Positions 27,370 to 36,689 of a DNA stretch of 64,000 nucleotides are shown piece by piece (within the stretch, counting starts at the first letter, position 1; each line of letters starts with the position of its first letter). The translations under genes and the position numbers were made by a program. The notes below the pieces were generated by a model. The model did no database searches and was not told where the DNA came from. It worked only from the letters and a program-made list of their open reading frames with translations. The stretch lies in contig CAJUHV010000007.1 in assembly GCA_910586445.1 (NCBI GenBank), positions 1 to 64,000 on the forward strand. The letters are read 5' to 3'. The DNA is from an uncultured Eubacterium sp. GTDB lineage: Bacteria; Bacillota; Clostridia; Lachnospirales; Lachnospiraceae.

Positions 27370-27376
27370 GGCTAAA

Positions 27377-27403
27377 TGCGGAAGATGGACTTGAAAACCC
27401 ATA
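27377..27403 (+). other. attL-like copy of the tRNA-Leu 3' end
   Basis: TGCGGAAGATGG followed by ACTTGAAAACCC repeats, in the same orientation, the 3' end of the tRNA-Leu at 29431 (TGCGGAAGATGGGACTTGAA) with one base lost and two gained. The two copies bracket about 2 kb that holds a toxin-antitoxin pair and an integrase fragment, as expected for an element integrated at a tRNA 3' end. Divergence says it is old. Confidence 0.55.
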
Positions 27404-27606
27404 CCCGCTGAAAATCATTGAAAAAAGGAGGGTTCCGGCGCTTCATCTGCCCACCGTACCGAAAACGTACCAGACAAAATCCGGTTCTTGATTTCCAATA
27501 GAAAAGGTGCTAAACTATGCATGAAAAGTGTAGGAAAGTTAAAAAGCTGTTACTGTATCGTATTTGTTCAAAGTGCGGGAATTGCGATATTAAGGAGGGG
27601 TTCGTT

Positions 27607-27828
27607 ATGAGTGAAAGAGAGTTAGCCAAACAGATTATTGATAAACTGCCGGAATATAAAATCAGCAGTCTGCTTCTTTTTTTGAGGGGAATACAGTTTG
27701 ACGATGATATAGAGGATGACTTGTATTGTGAAAAATTAGTGGAAGAATATCTAAATAATCCGGACCCAGAAAAGCATGAAACAGTTACACTTGAAGAACT
27801 GGCGGCAAGGGAAGGGATTGCATTGTGA
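27607..27828 (+). CDS. Antitoxin-like protein of a type II toxin-antitoxin pair
   Basis: 73 residues, MSERELAKQIIDKLPEYKISSLLLFLRGIQ then a very acidic C-terminal half (DDDIEDDLYCEKLVEEYL...), the usual build of a RelB/ParD-like antitoxin whose C terminus wraps the toxin. AAGGAGG lies 8 nt before ATG 27607, so the open frame extending upstream to 27517 is not used. Its TGA overlaps the toxin's GTG start by 4 bases, giving translational coupling. Location inside the tRNA-Leu-flanked region suggests it stabilised a mobile element. Confidence 0.75.
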   Translation: MSERELAKQIIDKLPEYKISSLLLFLRGIQFDDDIEDDLYCEKLVEEYLNNPDPEKHETVTLEELAAREGIAL

Positions 27829-28088
27829 AAAAGTACAGAATCATCATTGAAAAACTGGCAGAAAAGTTTATCATAAAACTGCCAAAGCCAGATAAGGAAA
27901 GGGTTTTAAGGGCGATTCACGAACTGCCGGCGGGAAACGATATAAAGCGTCTGAAAGGCAGGAAAAGCATGGGGCTTTACAGGCTCCGTGTGGGCGATTA
28001 CCGGATTATTTATAAAGTGAACAATAATGAATTAATTATTTGTGTGATCGATGCCGGAAACAGGGGGCAGATATACAGTAAATATTAA
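27825..28088 (+). CDS. RelE/ParE-family toxin
   Basis: 87 residues starting at GTG 27825 inside the antitoxin stop. The RelE/ParE fold is indicated by KFIIKLPKPDKERVLRAIHELP, then LKGRKSMGLYRLRVGDYRIIYKVNNNELIICVIDAGNRGQIY, the classic YRLRVGDYRI strand pair with conserved Arg and Tyr. RelE-like members cut mRNA on ribosomes and ParE members poison gyrase; sequence alone does not decide. A T-rich terminator follows at 28170. Confidence 0.85.
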   Translation: MKKYRIIIEKLAEKFIIKLPKPDKERVLRAIHELPAGNDIKRLKGRKSMGLYRLRVGDYRIIYKVNNNELIICVIDAGNRGQIYSKY

Positions 28089-28169
28089 CAGGACAGGCAT
28101 TGTCTGACAGTCTGGAGATGGGTCTGTGACATACTGCTAGGCATAATTAAAGTAATTTAGAGATATGGG

Positions 28170-28205
28170 GGCATATCAGATAGTAAAAATCTGATATGCC
28201 TTTTT
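28170..28205 (+). terminator. Terminator of the toxin-antitoxin operon
   Basis: Perfect 12-bp stem GGCATATCAGAT (28170-28181) with ATCTGATATGCC (28189-28200), 7-nt loop, then TTTTTG. Confidence 0.9.
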
Positions 28206-28576
28206 GTATAATCATTTATTTTTTTTGCAGTGCGTAGAATGCGCATGTGAGTTTGCTAAAAATGGCTGTCGATATGACGAAGCGGCGGGTGGACAGGGAA
28301 GACTGTCAACCCCTTTGCCGACAGGCACTTGCCTAAGCAAGTGGGGGGTTACAGTCTGGTGTAAAGCCAGCCGATAACCGCATCATTGTAAGGGGCTTGG
28401 TTTCCGTGCTTTTTGGAAATCAAGCCTTAACTGTCTGAATGTTTTCCGGCTTTTCACAGACAGCGGCTCTTGAATCTGGGGCGTTTTTCGGCACGTCCAG
28501 TGTTGAAGTATGGACAGGAATCAGTTTCTGCTTTTTCAGTCTCCTTCGGGGCTGTCCATATTTTCTAAAGCGTATT
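28206..28576. other. Non-coding mobile-element remnant
   Basis: No convincing reading frame. The stretch has blocks such as GCCTAAGCAAGTGGGGGGTTA and AAGGGGCTTGGTTTCC and several short inverted repeats, unlike neighbouring intergenic DNA. It leads directly into the integrase fragment, so it is probably the decayed left part of the same element. I cannot name it. Confidence 0.35.
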
Positions 28577-29315
28577 CACATGCCTGAATTACAAAGCCGG
28601 AAAAAGTGAGATACATCATACGGAAAAAAGCGGCTATTTCACTGTTGTAGACGATGAAACCGTGTCTGGTGGCAGACGGAAAATCCGCCGCGCTACTGAA
28701 GAAAGCCTGTTAGAAGCACTTGCCTCATGGTATTATGGGAATGACAAAAGGAATATTACGCTTGCTGATTTATACGCGGACTGGCTGAACTGGAAAGAGA
28801 CTCCAAGCAATGGCGATAATATCAGACGCATCAGGGCTTCGTGGAAAGCATATTATGAAAATGAGCCGTTAAGCGCGGATATTATAAAAAAGCCTCTGGC
28901 GCGTGTAACTTCACTGGAACTGAGGGAATGGGCAGAAAGCCTTTTGAAAAAGCATTATCCTGTGGATAAAAAGAAGTTCAGCCGTATGCTTATGATTGTA
29001 AATCAATGCTGTGAATATGCTGCTGATGAAGATATGGAACGGTATAAAAAGAATCCAACAAGTGCCGGACTACAGATACTGTTCCTGTTTGAAACAGGGC
29101 TGCGCATTGGCGAATGCTGTGGTCTGAAATGGTCTGATGTGCAGGGAAACCGCCTTTACATACGCAGACAGGCAGACAATAACGGGGTAAAGGAGTGGAC
29201 GAAGACCATTTCAGGCTATCGTGATATTCCGTTGACACAGAAGGCAAGGCATATTCTGGATGAAGTGGCAGAATATAATATCGTAAATCGAAAGAAGAAC
29301 AGGCAGAAGCAATAG
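28577..29315 (+). pseudogene. Tyrosine recombinase (integrase) fragment
   Basis: The frame is open from 28577 without a start codon, through GYFTVVDDETVSGGRRKIRRATEESLLEAL (arm-binding region), TLADLYADWLNWK (core-binding SAM-like domain) to the catalytic box I TGLRIGECCGLKWSDV with its Arg. An in-frame deletion seems to join AADEDMERYKKNP. The frame stops at 29315 before the His-x-x-Arg box and the nucleophile Tyr, so it cannot be active. It lies directly beside the tRNA-Leu integration site, the usual place for such an integrase. Confidence 0.85.
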
Positions 29316-29378
29316 ACAAAGCACTTGCGTTGTAACTAGAAAGATAATCATACCGAACGTACTTTCGGAAAGTGGGAA

Positions 29379-29417
29379 TAAAAAACACGGGAAACCTTAT
29401 AAAATAAGGCTTCCCGT
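29379..29417 (-). terminator. Terminator of tRNA-Leu (AAG)
   Basis: On the minus strand ACGGGAA and CCTTAT arms pair with ATAAGG and TTCCCGT (29386-29417), followed by GTTTTTTATT. Confidence 0.85.
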
Positions 29418-29430
29418 ATCACTTAACAAG

Positions 29431-29515
29431 TGCGGAAGATGGGACTTGAACCCACACGAGCGCATTGCCCACAAGATCCTTAGTCTTGCTCGTCTGCCAG
29501 TTCCGACACTTCCGC
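29431..29515 (-). tRNA. tRNA-Leu (AAG)
   Basis: 85-nt class II tRNA on the minus strand. Acceptor GCGGAAG pairs with CTTCCGC plus discriminator A; the anticodon stem CAAGA/TCTTG holds loop CTAAGGA (anticodon AAG, presumably modified to IAG); a long variable arm is present and the T loop is TTCAAGT. Its 3' end appears duplicated at 27377, marking it as an integration target. Confidence 0.9.
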
Positions 29516-29546
29516 AAACTCATCAGCTATCGCCGACGACTTATGT

Positions 29547-29575
29547 ATTGTAGCATTTGTATCAAAATATGTCAA
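29547..29575 (-). promoter_or_regulatory. Promoter of tRNA-Leu (AAG)
   Basis: Minus strand TTGACA (29570-29575), exact 17-bp spacer, TACAAT (29547-29552). Confidence 0.88.
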
Positions 29576-29802
29576 TAGGATTTTAGAATAAAATTTCTTG
29601 AAAATAACAGTATTATTTGCTGCTCTAAAAAACAGCAGTATTTCTATCCTGCATTTTACCGGGCAGGCGAAGCCATGGACAATAAATCTGGTTCGGTATT
29701 CGAAAAAATATGGTGTGAATATGCAAAAGATGCTCAGCTTTGCAGGGAATAAAGGGGATTTTTCTGTCTGTAAAATTTTTTAGAAAAAATTTCAAAATAT
29801 GC

Positions 29803-29831
29803 TTGACTTCTACATAGAAGTAGTGTAATAT
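29803..29831 (+). promoter_or_regulatory. Promoter of tRNA-Leu (CAG)
   Basis: TTGACT (29803-29808), 17-bp spacer, TAATAT (29826-29831), about 33 bp before the tRNA. The preceding 29576-29802 shows no gene. Confidence 0.85.
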
Positions 29832-29863
29832 ATCTATTGTGTCAAGCAGATAAAACAAATCAA

Positions 29864-29947
29864 GCAGAAGTGGCGGAATTGGCAGACGCGCAGGCTTCAG
29901 GTGCCTGTGGTAGCAATATCGTGTGGGTTCAAGTCCCATCTTCTGCA
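29864..29947 (+). tRNA. tRNA-Leu (CAG)
   Basis: 84-nt class II tRNA: acceptor GCAGAAG with CTTCTGC and discriminator A, D arm GGCGGAATTGGCAGAC, anticodon stem CAGGC/GCCTG around loop TTCAGGT (anticodon CAG), long variable arm, T loop TTCAAGT. Confidence 0.93.
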
Positions 29948-29954
29948 TCATAAA

Positions 29955-29993
29955 AGAATGGCAATTTTGATGAAATTGCCATTCTTTTTTTCT
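29955..29993 (+). terminator. Terminator of tRNA-Leu (CAG)
   Basis: Stem AGAATGGCAATTT with AAATTGCCATTCT around a 5-nt loop, followed by a run of seven T. Confidence 0.93.
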
Positions 29994-30110
29994 CTATTGT
30001 ATCACTGTTAGTAAGAGCAATTTTCTTTTTTAATCTTTTTTTAGAGCTGAGAGGAATTATATGAAAAGCGGGATGGATTTAGGTACTGCCGGAGCGGCTT
30101 GGATGCTGTT

Positions 30111-30306
30111 GGAGCGTGTTTGAAAAATCATTCCCGTGATCTGCACTCCCCGCCTCAAGCTTCTTGGACTGCTGATGTCTAAGATGCTGCGGATCATCCA
30201 TCCCCAATTTAAGAAACAAAGCCCGTTATATCATGCCCTGTGGGCATGCCTCATAAATTGGGGATAAATGCTATATGTCATGCCTTATGAGTACCAAGTG
30301 TGAAGC
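30111..30306 (+). repeat. CTAG palindromic repeat, long subtype, right end lost
   Basis: Begins GGAGCGTGTTTGAAAAATC and runs through GATCTGCACTCCCC, the long-subtype block TCAAGCTTCTTGGACTGCTG, the centre and ATACCAAGTGTGAAGC-like sequence, but lacks the terminal ACGCTC. A 20-codon frame starting at ATG 30061 with GAGG upstream (MKSGMDLGTAGAAWMLLERV) stops inside its left end, possibly the truncated stub of a lost gene. Confidence 0.85.
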
Positions 30307-30351
30307 TTATGAATGTAATTTAAAGTACGGCAGACTATAAAATGCGGTATT

Positions 30352-32247
30352 TCACTCGGAAAGCTCGTTTAGGTTTAACAGCGGTTTTTTTGTTTTGAAA
30401 GAAATCTCAGCTGCCAGCGCCTCGCCTTTTGCGACAACGGCATAGGATCTGCTCTGTGCCAGCAGGTAATAGTCGGTTCCTTCAAAGCTGTCCAGACTTC
30501 CATTGCTGCAGCAGATAAAATATCCTTCTTCATACACCGGCAGGTCTTCCATTGTAATCGAATATACGTGTGTATCAATCAGGTTGACCTGCAGCTCATA
30601 TGCAATCCGGTAGTTTTTTGTATTGTCCAATGTGCAGTAGACAGCCTTGTTTCCGACGACCTCTTTTAATGTATCATACATTGCAAGATTTTTAGAGGAA
30701 ACCTTGCCCAGCTGCGAGCTGATCGTTCCGATTCTTGCAGAATACAGCCCGGTCGGGATAAAAGCGGCGGTCAGCAGCAGGCAGGCCAGTGCCATATGCA
30801 GCCGTCTGCAGCGCCTGCTGTATTTTCGGGGCACGCTGCAGCTGTCAATGGATGTGCGTGTTTGGCGAAGATGCCTTTTTTTGCAGAATGGATAAACGGA
30901 CAGCAGAATCAGCATTATAAAAAATACCGCGGCTCCAATCAAGGTGCACCAGCGCATTGCAAATTTTTCGGAAAACAGCCGGTAGAAGCCGAGGCCGGCA
31001 GCGCAGAAGGAGCGGTAATGCCAGGTGCCTGTTACCTGCTGCAGGCTGTCGTATAGGATAATGCCTGCAATTGTGTATATGCCGATGCCTCCGGCGGTAA
31101 GCAGCACAAACCTGCCGTCCTTTTTTCTGGAGGCAAGCTCTACAAATCCCAGCAGCAGCAGTATACCGATGATACATTCATTATAGCGGGTATAGATAAA
31201 ATAAGTCAGGTCTGTATCGGACGTTAAATTTGTAATGGAGGCCGGGTCGATCAGGCTGATCGCAGAGATCAAAAAAGTGCCGATACATGCGAGCAGCGTA
31301 AACAAATAAAATACAGTGTGCTTTTCTGGTTTTTTTGTACGGAAAGCACTGAGTACGCGCATAATGCAGCGCACAAGGCCCCAGTACAGCAGTCCGAACG
31401 TCGATGTCGCAAGGCTCCAGAACTGTCCGCAGAGAGCGCGGATTAAATTTTCCCATCCTTCGAGTGTCAGCAGTGACAGCAGGTGGTCTTTTTGTGCACC
31501 CATCCCGTTTTTGGGCTTTAAGCCGAATCCTTCTACAATACACAGATATGTTTTTATGTTTACATTTAAAAATAAAATAATAATAAGCGGTGCCAGCAGT
31601 GCAGCAGATAATTTCCAGTTAATGGCATCGGTCAGGCGCAGGAACAGCACAATCAAAAAATACGCTGTTACTATGCCGATTGTACGGTTATGCGTAACAT
31701 AACAGGCTGCCATACACAGGCTCAGCACAAGCGCCGGCCTGACGCCGGGATGCTTTTCAAAGCGCAGAAACAGATACAAAAGCAGCCATACGAGCATGTA
31801 CAGGAACGTTTCGCTCCATGCAACCGGCCCCTGCGTAATATAAGAAGAGTACATGCATACCATAAAGGAAATGGTATAAAGCAGCCAGATTTTTAATTTT
31901 GGGAATAAAATCCGTCCACACCGGCAGCATAAAAAATAAGTAACGAGGCCGAAAATGCCGTTTAGTACAATCGCGGTTTTGTACATGAAATGCAGGTCAT
32001 GTGAGATCCAGAATAAAGGAGTAAGGATCAGGCTGTATCCATAAGAATACCAGTTCATATGCCCGGCAAATACATCAGACCAGTCATGCCCGGAAAACAG
32101 CGCGGCATGTGTCCAGTAACCATATTCATCATTGCGGATGGCAAGTACGTTGGATTCTCTGATATACCAGATACGGAATAAAAAAATGATGAAGGAAAAT
32201 AATAAATATAATATTAAATTTTTCTGTTTTTTTATTTTTTCAAACAT
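30352..32247 (-). CDS. Polytopic membrane protein, GT-C glycosyltransferase-like
   Basis: 631 residues with roughly eleven to thirteen membrane helices and a C-terminal extracytoplasmic part of about 130 residues. After the first helix comes RNDEYGYWTHAALF, an acidic pair placed as in GT-C glycosyltransferases that use polyprenyl-phosphate sugars. I cannot identify the sugar or acceptor. Neighbours (tRNA-Leu, repeat, dgt operon divergent) give no pathway. The short end LLNLNELSE is normal coding and not repeat-derived. Confidence 0.55.
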   Translation of the reverse strand: MFEKIKKQKNLILYLLFSFIIFLFRIWYIRESNVLAIRNDEYGYWTHAALFSGHDWSDVFAGHMNWYSYGYSLILTPLFWISHDLHFMYKTAIVLNGIFGLVTYFLCCRCGRILFPKLKIWLLYTISFMVCMYSSYITQGPVAWSETFLYMLVWLLLYLFLRFEKHPGVRPALVLSLCMAACYVTHNRTIGIVTAYFLIVLFLRLTDAINWKLSAALLAPLIIILFLNVNIKTYLCIVEGFGLKPKNGMGAQKDHLLSLLTLEGWENLIRALCGQFWSLATSTFGLLYWGLVRCIMRVLSAFRTKKPEKHTVFYLFTLLACIGTFLISAISLIDPASITNLTSDTDLTYFIYTRYNECIIGILLLLGFVELASRKKDGRFVLLTAGGIGIYTIAGIILYDSLQQVTGTWHYRSFCAAGLGFYRLFSEKFAMRWCTLIGAAVFFIMLILLSVYPFCKKRHLRQTRTSIDSCSVPRKYSRRCRRLHMALACLLLTAAFIPTGLYSARIGTISSQLGKVSSKNLAMYDTLKEVVGNKAVYCTLDNTKNYRIAYELQVNLIDTHVYSITMEDLPVYEEGYFICCSNGSLDSFEGTDYYLLAQSRSYAVVAKGEALAAEISFKTKKPLLNLNELSE

Positions 32248-32473
32248 TGTTCACATTACCTCGATATAGTGTATAATATATGAATGACAAGATATATATA
32301 GGTAAAAAAGAGCATTCAGTGCATACTTTTGATTATACAAAAAATATGAAAAAAATAAAGGAAATTTAAAAAAAACGCAGAATTTTTAATATAGAACATA
32401 TTAAAACGGAATAGGTATTCGCAATCAGACAGGTACAGTACAGGATAAAGATGGAAGGAAGGGATCATTCCTC

Positions 32474-33478
32474 ATGTCGATACGTGAAGAGATGGAAATG
32501 CGGGAACATACGCTTTTAAGCCGGTATGCAGCATTCAGCAATGAATCCAGAGGCAGGGACAGGCCGGAAGAGCAGTGTGATATCAGGCCGGTATATCAGA
32601 GGGACCGTGACAGAATCCTGCACAGCAGGGCTTTTCGGAGGCTGAAAAATAAAACGCAGGTTTTTCTGACGCCTAAGGGAGATCATTATAGAACACGGAT
32701 GTCGCACACCTTGGAAGTATCGCAGAATGCCCGTACGATCGCCAAGGCGCTCAGGTTAAACGAAGATCTGGCAGAGGCGATTGCGTTAGGGCACGATCTG
32801 GGACATGCGCCATTTGGACATGCAGGGGAATATATGCTCAACAGCCTGTGCGAAGGTGGGTTCCGCCATAATATGCAGAGTGTGCGCATTGTGGAAAAGC
32901 TGGAAAAGCATGGGAAAGGGCTGAACCTTACATGGGAGGTGCGGGACGGCATTTTAAATCATCAGATGAGCAGCATGCCCGCGACCTTAGAAGGAAAGAT
33001 TGTCCGGCTGTCGGATAAGATCGCGTATATCAATCATGATGTAGATGATGCAGTGCGCGCAAAAATCTTATGCGAAGAAGATATCCCTGTGGAATATAGG
33101 GAAGTTTTGGGAAATTCTGTACGTATGCGTCTGAATACTTTAATACATAATATTGTTACGAACAGCATGGACAGAGACGATATACGGATGTCGCCCGAGG
33201 TCGAGCATGCAATGAAAGGGCTGCGCCAGTATATGTTTAAAAATCTATACCATAATGCGATTGCAAAAAGCGAGGAAAAGAAAGCAAAGGAGATGCTGGA
33301 GAGGCTGTTCCGCTATTATATGAAGCAGCCGCAGCAGATGCCGGTACAGTATACGGATATGATCGCAGCAGGTGAAAAGCAGGACAGGGCAGTCTGTGAT
33401 TATATAGCGGGCATGACGGATCAATACGCTATTGAAAAATTTAATGAATATTTTATACCGCTGCAGTGGCAGGTATAA
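32474..33478 (+). CDS. dgt: dGTP triphosphohydrolase-like protein
   Basis: HD-domain dNTP triphosphohydrolase (334 aa) releasing tripolyphosphate from dGTP and similar nucleotides. Seen: HSRAFRRLKNKTQVF, the metal residues in RMSHTLEVSQ, the HD pair in ALGHDLGHAPFGHAGE, and the distal Asp in LSDKIAYINHDVDD. It is the short clostridial form. It heads the run dgt-dnaG-rpoD-trmK, the usual Firmicute macromolecular-synthesis cluster. Confidence 0.93.
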   Translation: MSIREEMEMREHTLLSRYAAFSNESRGRDRPEEQCDIRPVYQRDRDRILHSRAFRRLKNKTQVFLTPKGDHYRTRMSHTLEVSQNARTIAKALRLNEDLAEAIALGHDLGHAPFGHAGEYMLNSLCEGGFRHNMQSVRIVEKLEKHGKGLNLTWEVRDGILNHQMSSMPATLEGKIVRLSDKIAYINHDVDDAVRAKILCEEDIPVEYREVLGNSVRMRLNTLIHNIVTNSMDRDDIRMSPEVEHAMKGLRQYMFKNLYHNAIAKSEEKKAKEMLERLFRYYMKQPQQMPVQYTDMIAAGEKQDRAVCDYIAGMTDQYAIEKFNEYFIPLQWQV

Positions 33479-33566
33479 AAATAATTAAGATTTGATATCG
33501 GATAGAACAGCAGTGCTGCGGTTTTTGTCATGCACTGTCGGAAACTGGAAAGAAGGAGTCAGGCAG

Positions 33567-35360
33567 ATGCCGTATTATTCAGATGAATTAATAGAAGAGG
33601 TACGTTCTGCGAATGATATTGTAGATGTCATTTCCGGATATGTAAGGCTGCAGAAAAAAGGCAGCAGCTATGCGGGACTGTGTCCGTTTCACAATGAAAA
33701 GACAGGTTCCTTTCATGTGTCGCATACGAAGCAGCTCTATCACTGCTTTGGGTGCGGAGCAGGCGGAAATGTGTTTACATTTATCATGCAGTATGAGAAT
33801 TATTCGTTTAAAGAAGCGGTGGAGCTGTTAGCACAGCGGGCAGGGATTCAGCTCCCTGCCAGAGAGCTGTCAGAGCAGGCAAAACGGGAATCCGATTACC
33901 GCTCCAGATTGTTTGAAGTCAACCGTGAGGCAGGTAAATATTACTATATGCTGCTGCGCAGTGGGCACGGCGCACATGCGCTTGATTATTTCCGCGGACG
34001 GGGGCTGTCTGATGAGACGATGAAACGGTTTGGGCTTGGCTATTCGGATAAATACAGCGATGACCTGTACCGGTATCTGAAATCCAAAGGATATGAAGAT
34101 AAGCTGCTGACGGATTCGGGTCTGGTTGCGGTCGATGAAAAACGAGGTGCACATGATAAATTCTGGAACCGGGCGATGTTTCCGATTATGAATGTGCATA
34201 ATAAGATTATCGGATTTGGCGGCAGGGTCATGGGAGAGGGCGAACCGAAATACTTAAATTCTCCAGAGACGCAGATTTTTGAAAAAAGCAGGAATCTGTA
34301 CGGGCTGAATCTGGCGCGCCAGTCGAAGCGCCCGCAGATCCTGCTCTGTGAAGGATATATGGATGTAATTGCGCTGCATCAGGCGGGATTTGATAATGCA
34401 GCGGCTTCTTTAGGCACGGCGTTTACGAGCGGTCATGCCAATCTGCTGCGGAGGTATGCAAAGGAGGCATATCTGACATTTGACAGTGACGGGGCGGGCA
34501 TTAAGGCTGCGCTTCGGGCGATACCGATTTTAAAAGATGCCGGGATTACTGCAAAGGTGGTCAATATGCAGCCATATAAAGATCCTGATGAATTTATCAA
34601 AGCATTGGGAGCAAAGGCCTATCAGGAGCGGATCGATCAGGCGGAAAACAGCTTTATGTTTGAAATCCGTATTTTAGAGCAGAATTATAATATGGAAGAT
34701 CCGCAGGGAAAGACAGCCTTTTATAATGAAGCAGCCAGAAAGCTGTTAGAATTTTCAGAAGAGATTGAACGTAATAACTATATAGAAGCGGTGGCGGTAA
34801 AGTATCAGATCGGATTCGAAAACCTGCGCAGGCTGGTTGACCGTGTCAGCACGCAGATGGGCATGGTAAAAAGGCCCGAGCCGCTTAAATCCGGCATACA
34901 AAAAAAAGAACGCGGCAGGGAGGACGGCTTAAAAAAATCACAGAAGCTTCTGTTAACATGGCTCAGTGAGGAGCCGGCACTGTTTCCGGTGATCCGTGCA
35001 TATATTACGCCGGAGGATTTTCCAGATGAAATATGCAGGCTGGCTGCAGAGGCACTGTTTGCACAGCTAGAAGAGGGAAAGGTAAATCTGGCACAGATTC
35101 CCGGGCATTTTGAGGATATGGAGGAGCAGCGGGCGATTGTGTCTGCATTCCACGAGACGATTCAGGAGGTGAAAACCCGTACGGAACGTGGACAGGCGCT
35201 GAAGGATACAATATTAAAGCTGAAAGAAAATCATATTCAGATGCTGAGCGAAAACCGCGATCCAGACGGTATGCAGGAGCGTTTCAGTCAGATGCTCCAA
35301 GAGAAAAAAATGGTTGAAGCATTGCGGAAAAAAGAATTTTTACTGGAATTACCGGAATGA
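33567..35360 (+). CDS. dnaG: DNA primase
   Basis: 597-residue replication primase. The CHC2-type zinc ribbon CPFHNEKTGSFHVSHTKQLYHCFGCGAGG lies at ~38-66; the TOPRIM core has LCEGYMDVIALHQAG and the acidic YLTFDSDGAGIKAALRA; a C-terminal helicase-binding region follows. ATG 33567 (MPYYSDELIEEV) is preferred to the in-frame upstream codon at 33492 because AAGGAG (33553-33558) lies 8 nt before it. The stop overlaps no gene; rpoD begins 34 bp later. Confidence 0.96.
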   Translation: MPYYSDELIEEVRSANDIVDVISGYVRLQKKGSSYAGLCPFHNEKTGSFHVSHTKQLYHCFGCGAGGNVFTFIMQYENYSFKEAVELLAQRAGIQLPARELSEQAKRESDYRSRLFEVNREAGKYYYMLLRSGHGAHALDYFRGRGLSDETMKRFGLGYSDKYSDDLYRYLKSKGYEDKLLTDSGLVAVDEKRGAHDKFWNRAMFPIMNVHNKIIGFGGRVMGEGEPKYLNSPETQIFEKSRNLYGLNLARQSKRPQILLCEGYMDVIALHQAGFDNAAASLGTAFTSGHANLLRRYAKEAYLTFDSDGAGIKAALRAIPILKDAGITAKVVNMQPYKDPDEFIKALGAKAYQERIDQAENSFMFEIRILEQNYNMEDPQGKTAFYNEAARKLLEFSEEIERNNYIEAVAVKYQIGFENLRRLVDRVSTQMGMVKRPEPLKSGIQKKERGREDGLKKSQKLLLTWLSEEPALFPVIRAYITPEDFPDEICRLAAEALFAQLEEGKVNLAQIPGHFEDMEEQRAIVSAFHETIQEVKTRTERGQALKDTILKLKENHIQMLSENRDPDGMQERFSQMLQEKKMVEALRKKEFLLELPE

Positions 35361-35394
35361 AGATAAGCATATGAAACCAAGAGAGGATGAAAAA

Positions 35395-36687
35395 ATGGCA
35401 AATATGGAAGAAAACAAAAAGACGATGCGGCGTACGCAGGAATCCGCAAATGGAACCGATGCTGAACAGGCAGTGTTTGACCAGCAGAAATTCTTAGAAA
35501 CGCTGAACAGTCTGGTAGAACGGGCAAAAAAGAAAAAGAATATGCTGGAATATCAGGAAATCAACGATGCATTCCAGAGCATGTTTTTGTCAGCAGAACA
35601 GATCGAAAGCGTATTGGAATACTTAGAGATCCATAATGTGGATGTACTGCGTATTTCGGACGATGATGATGATGATATTTTAATTGACGATGAAGACGAT
35701 GTTGAGGTAGAAAATATAGATCTGACAGTGCCGGACGGCGTAAGCATAGAAGATCCGGTGCGCATGTACTTAAAAGAGATCGGGAAAGTGCCGCTTCTGA
35801 GCGCGGAAGAAGAGATTGACCTTGCCCAGAAGATGGAAAATGGCACGGTTGCACATGAAAAGGTTATTATTTTAAGAGGACGCAGGGACAAGACGGACTC
35901 AGAAGCAGAAAAAGCAGAGTATAATCAGGAGATCAATAAGCTGATTTTAGAGCAGGATGTCGGAGAAGAGGCCAAAAAGCGGCTGGCTGAGGCAAATCTT
36001 CGTCTCGTTGTCAGCATTGCAAAGCGGTATGTAGGACGCGGGATGCTCTTTTTGGATCTGATTCAAGAAGGAAATCTGGGACTGATCAAGGCCGTTGAAA
36101 AATTTGATTACCGCAAGGGCTACAAGTTCTCGACCTATGCTACATGGTGGATTCGCCAGGCAATTACAAGAGCCATTGCAGATCAGGCGAGAACGATCCG
36201 GATACCTGTGCATATGGTAGAGACGATCAACAAGCTGATCCGCGTATCCAGACAGCTGCTGCAGGAGCTGGGGCGTGAACCTACCCCGGAAGAAATTGCG
36301 GCACAGATGAATATGCCGGTAGACCGGGTGCGCGAGATCCTAAAAATATCTCAGGAGCCGGTATCTTTAGAGACGCCGATCGGAGAGGAAGAGGATTCGC
36401 ATCTGGGTGATTTTATTCAGGATGACAATGTGCCGGTACCGGCAGATGCAGCTGCATTTACACTGCTGAAAGAACAGCTGGGAGAAGTGCTTGGCACTCT
36501 GACGGAACGTGAGCAGAAAGTACTGACGCTGCGCTTCGGCCTTGAGGACGGCAGGGCGCGTACATTGGAAGAAGTCGGCAAGGAATTTAACGTAACAAGA
36601 GAACGCATCCGCCAGATCGAAGCAAAAGCGCTGCGCAAGCTGCGCCATCCGAGCAGAAGCCGAAAGCTGAAGGATTATTTGGAGTAA
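35395..36687 (+). CDS. rpoD: RNA polymerase sigma factor RpoD (sigma-A)
   Basis: Housekeeping sigma-70 factor, 430 aa from ATG 35395. It has an N-terminal region 1.1 that is highly acidic (DDDDDILIDDEDDVE), region 1.2 DPVRMYLKEIGKVPLLS, region 2 with FLDLIQEGNLGLIKAVEKFDYRKGYKFSTYATWWIRQAI and region 4 with EEVGKEFNVTRERIRQIEAKALRKLRHPSRS. GAGAGGA (35381-35387) supports ATG 35395; ATG 35371 in frame is possible but has a weaker site. The -10/-35 elements elsewhere in this window fit its recognition regions. Confidence 0.97.
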   Translation: MANMEENKKTMRRTQESANGTDAEQAVFDQQKFLETLNSLVERAKKKKNMLEYQEINDAFQSMFLSAEQIESVLEYLEIHNVDVLRISDDDDDDILIDDEDDVEVENIDLTVPDGVSIEDPVRMYLKEIGKVPLLSAEEEIDLAQKMENGTVAHEKVIILRGRRDKTDSEAEKAEYNQEINKLILEQDVGEEAKKRLAEANLRLVVSIAKRYVGRGMLFLDLIQEGNLGLIKAVEKFDYRKGYKFSTYATWWIRQAITRAIADQARTIRIPVHMVETINKLIRVSRQLLQELGREPTPEEIAAQMNMPVDRVREILKISQEPVSLETPIGEEEDSHLGDFIQDDNVPVPADAAAFTLLKEQLGEVLGTLTEREQKVLTLRFGLEDGRARTLEEVGKEFNVTRERIRQIEAKALRKLRHPSRSRKLKDYLE

Positions 36688-36689
36688 AC

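Noticed and set aside
27517..27606. Longer antitoxin starting at 27517
   Set aside because: The added residues are Cys/Lys-rich and unlike antitoxins, while AAGGAGG sits correctly before ATG 27607.
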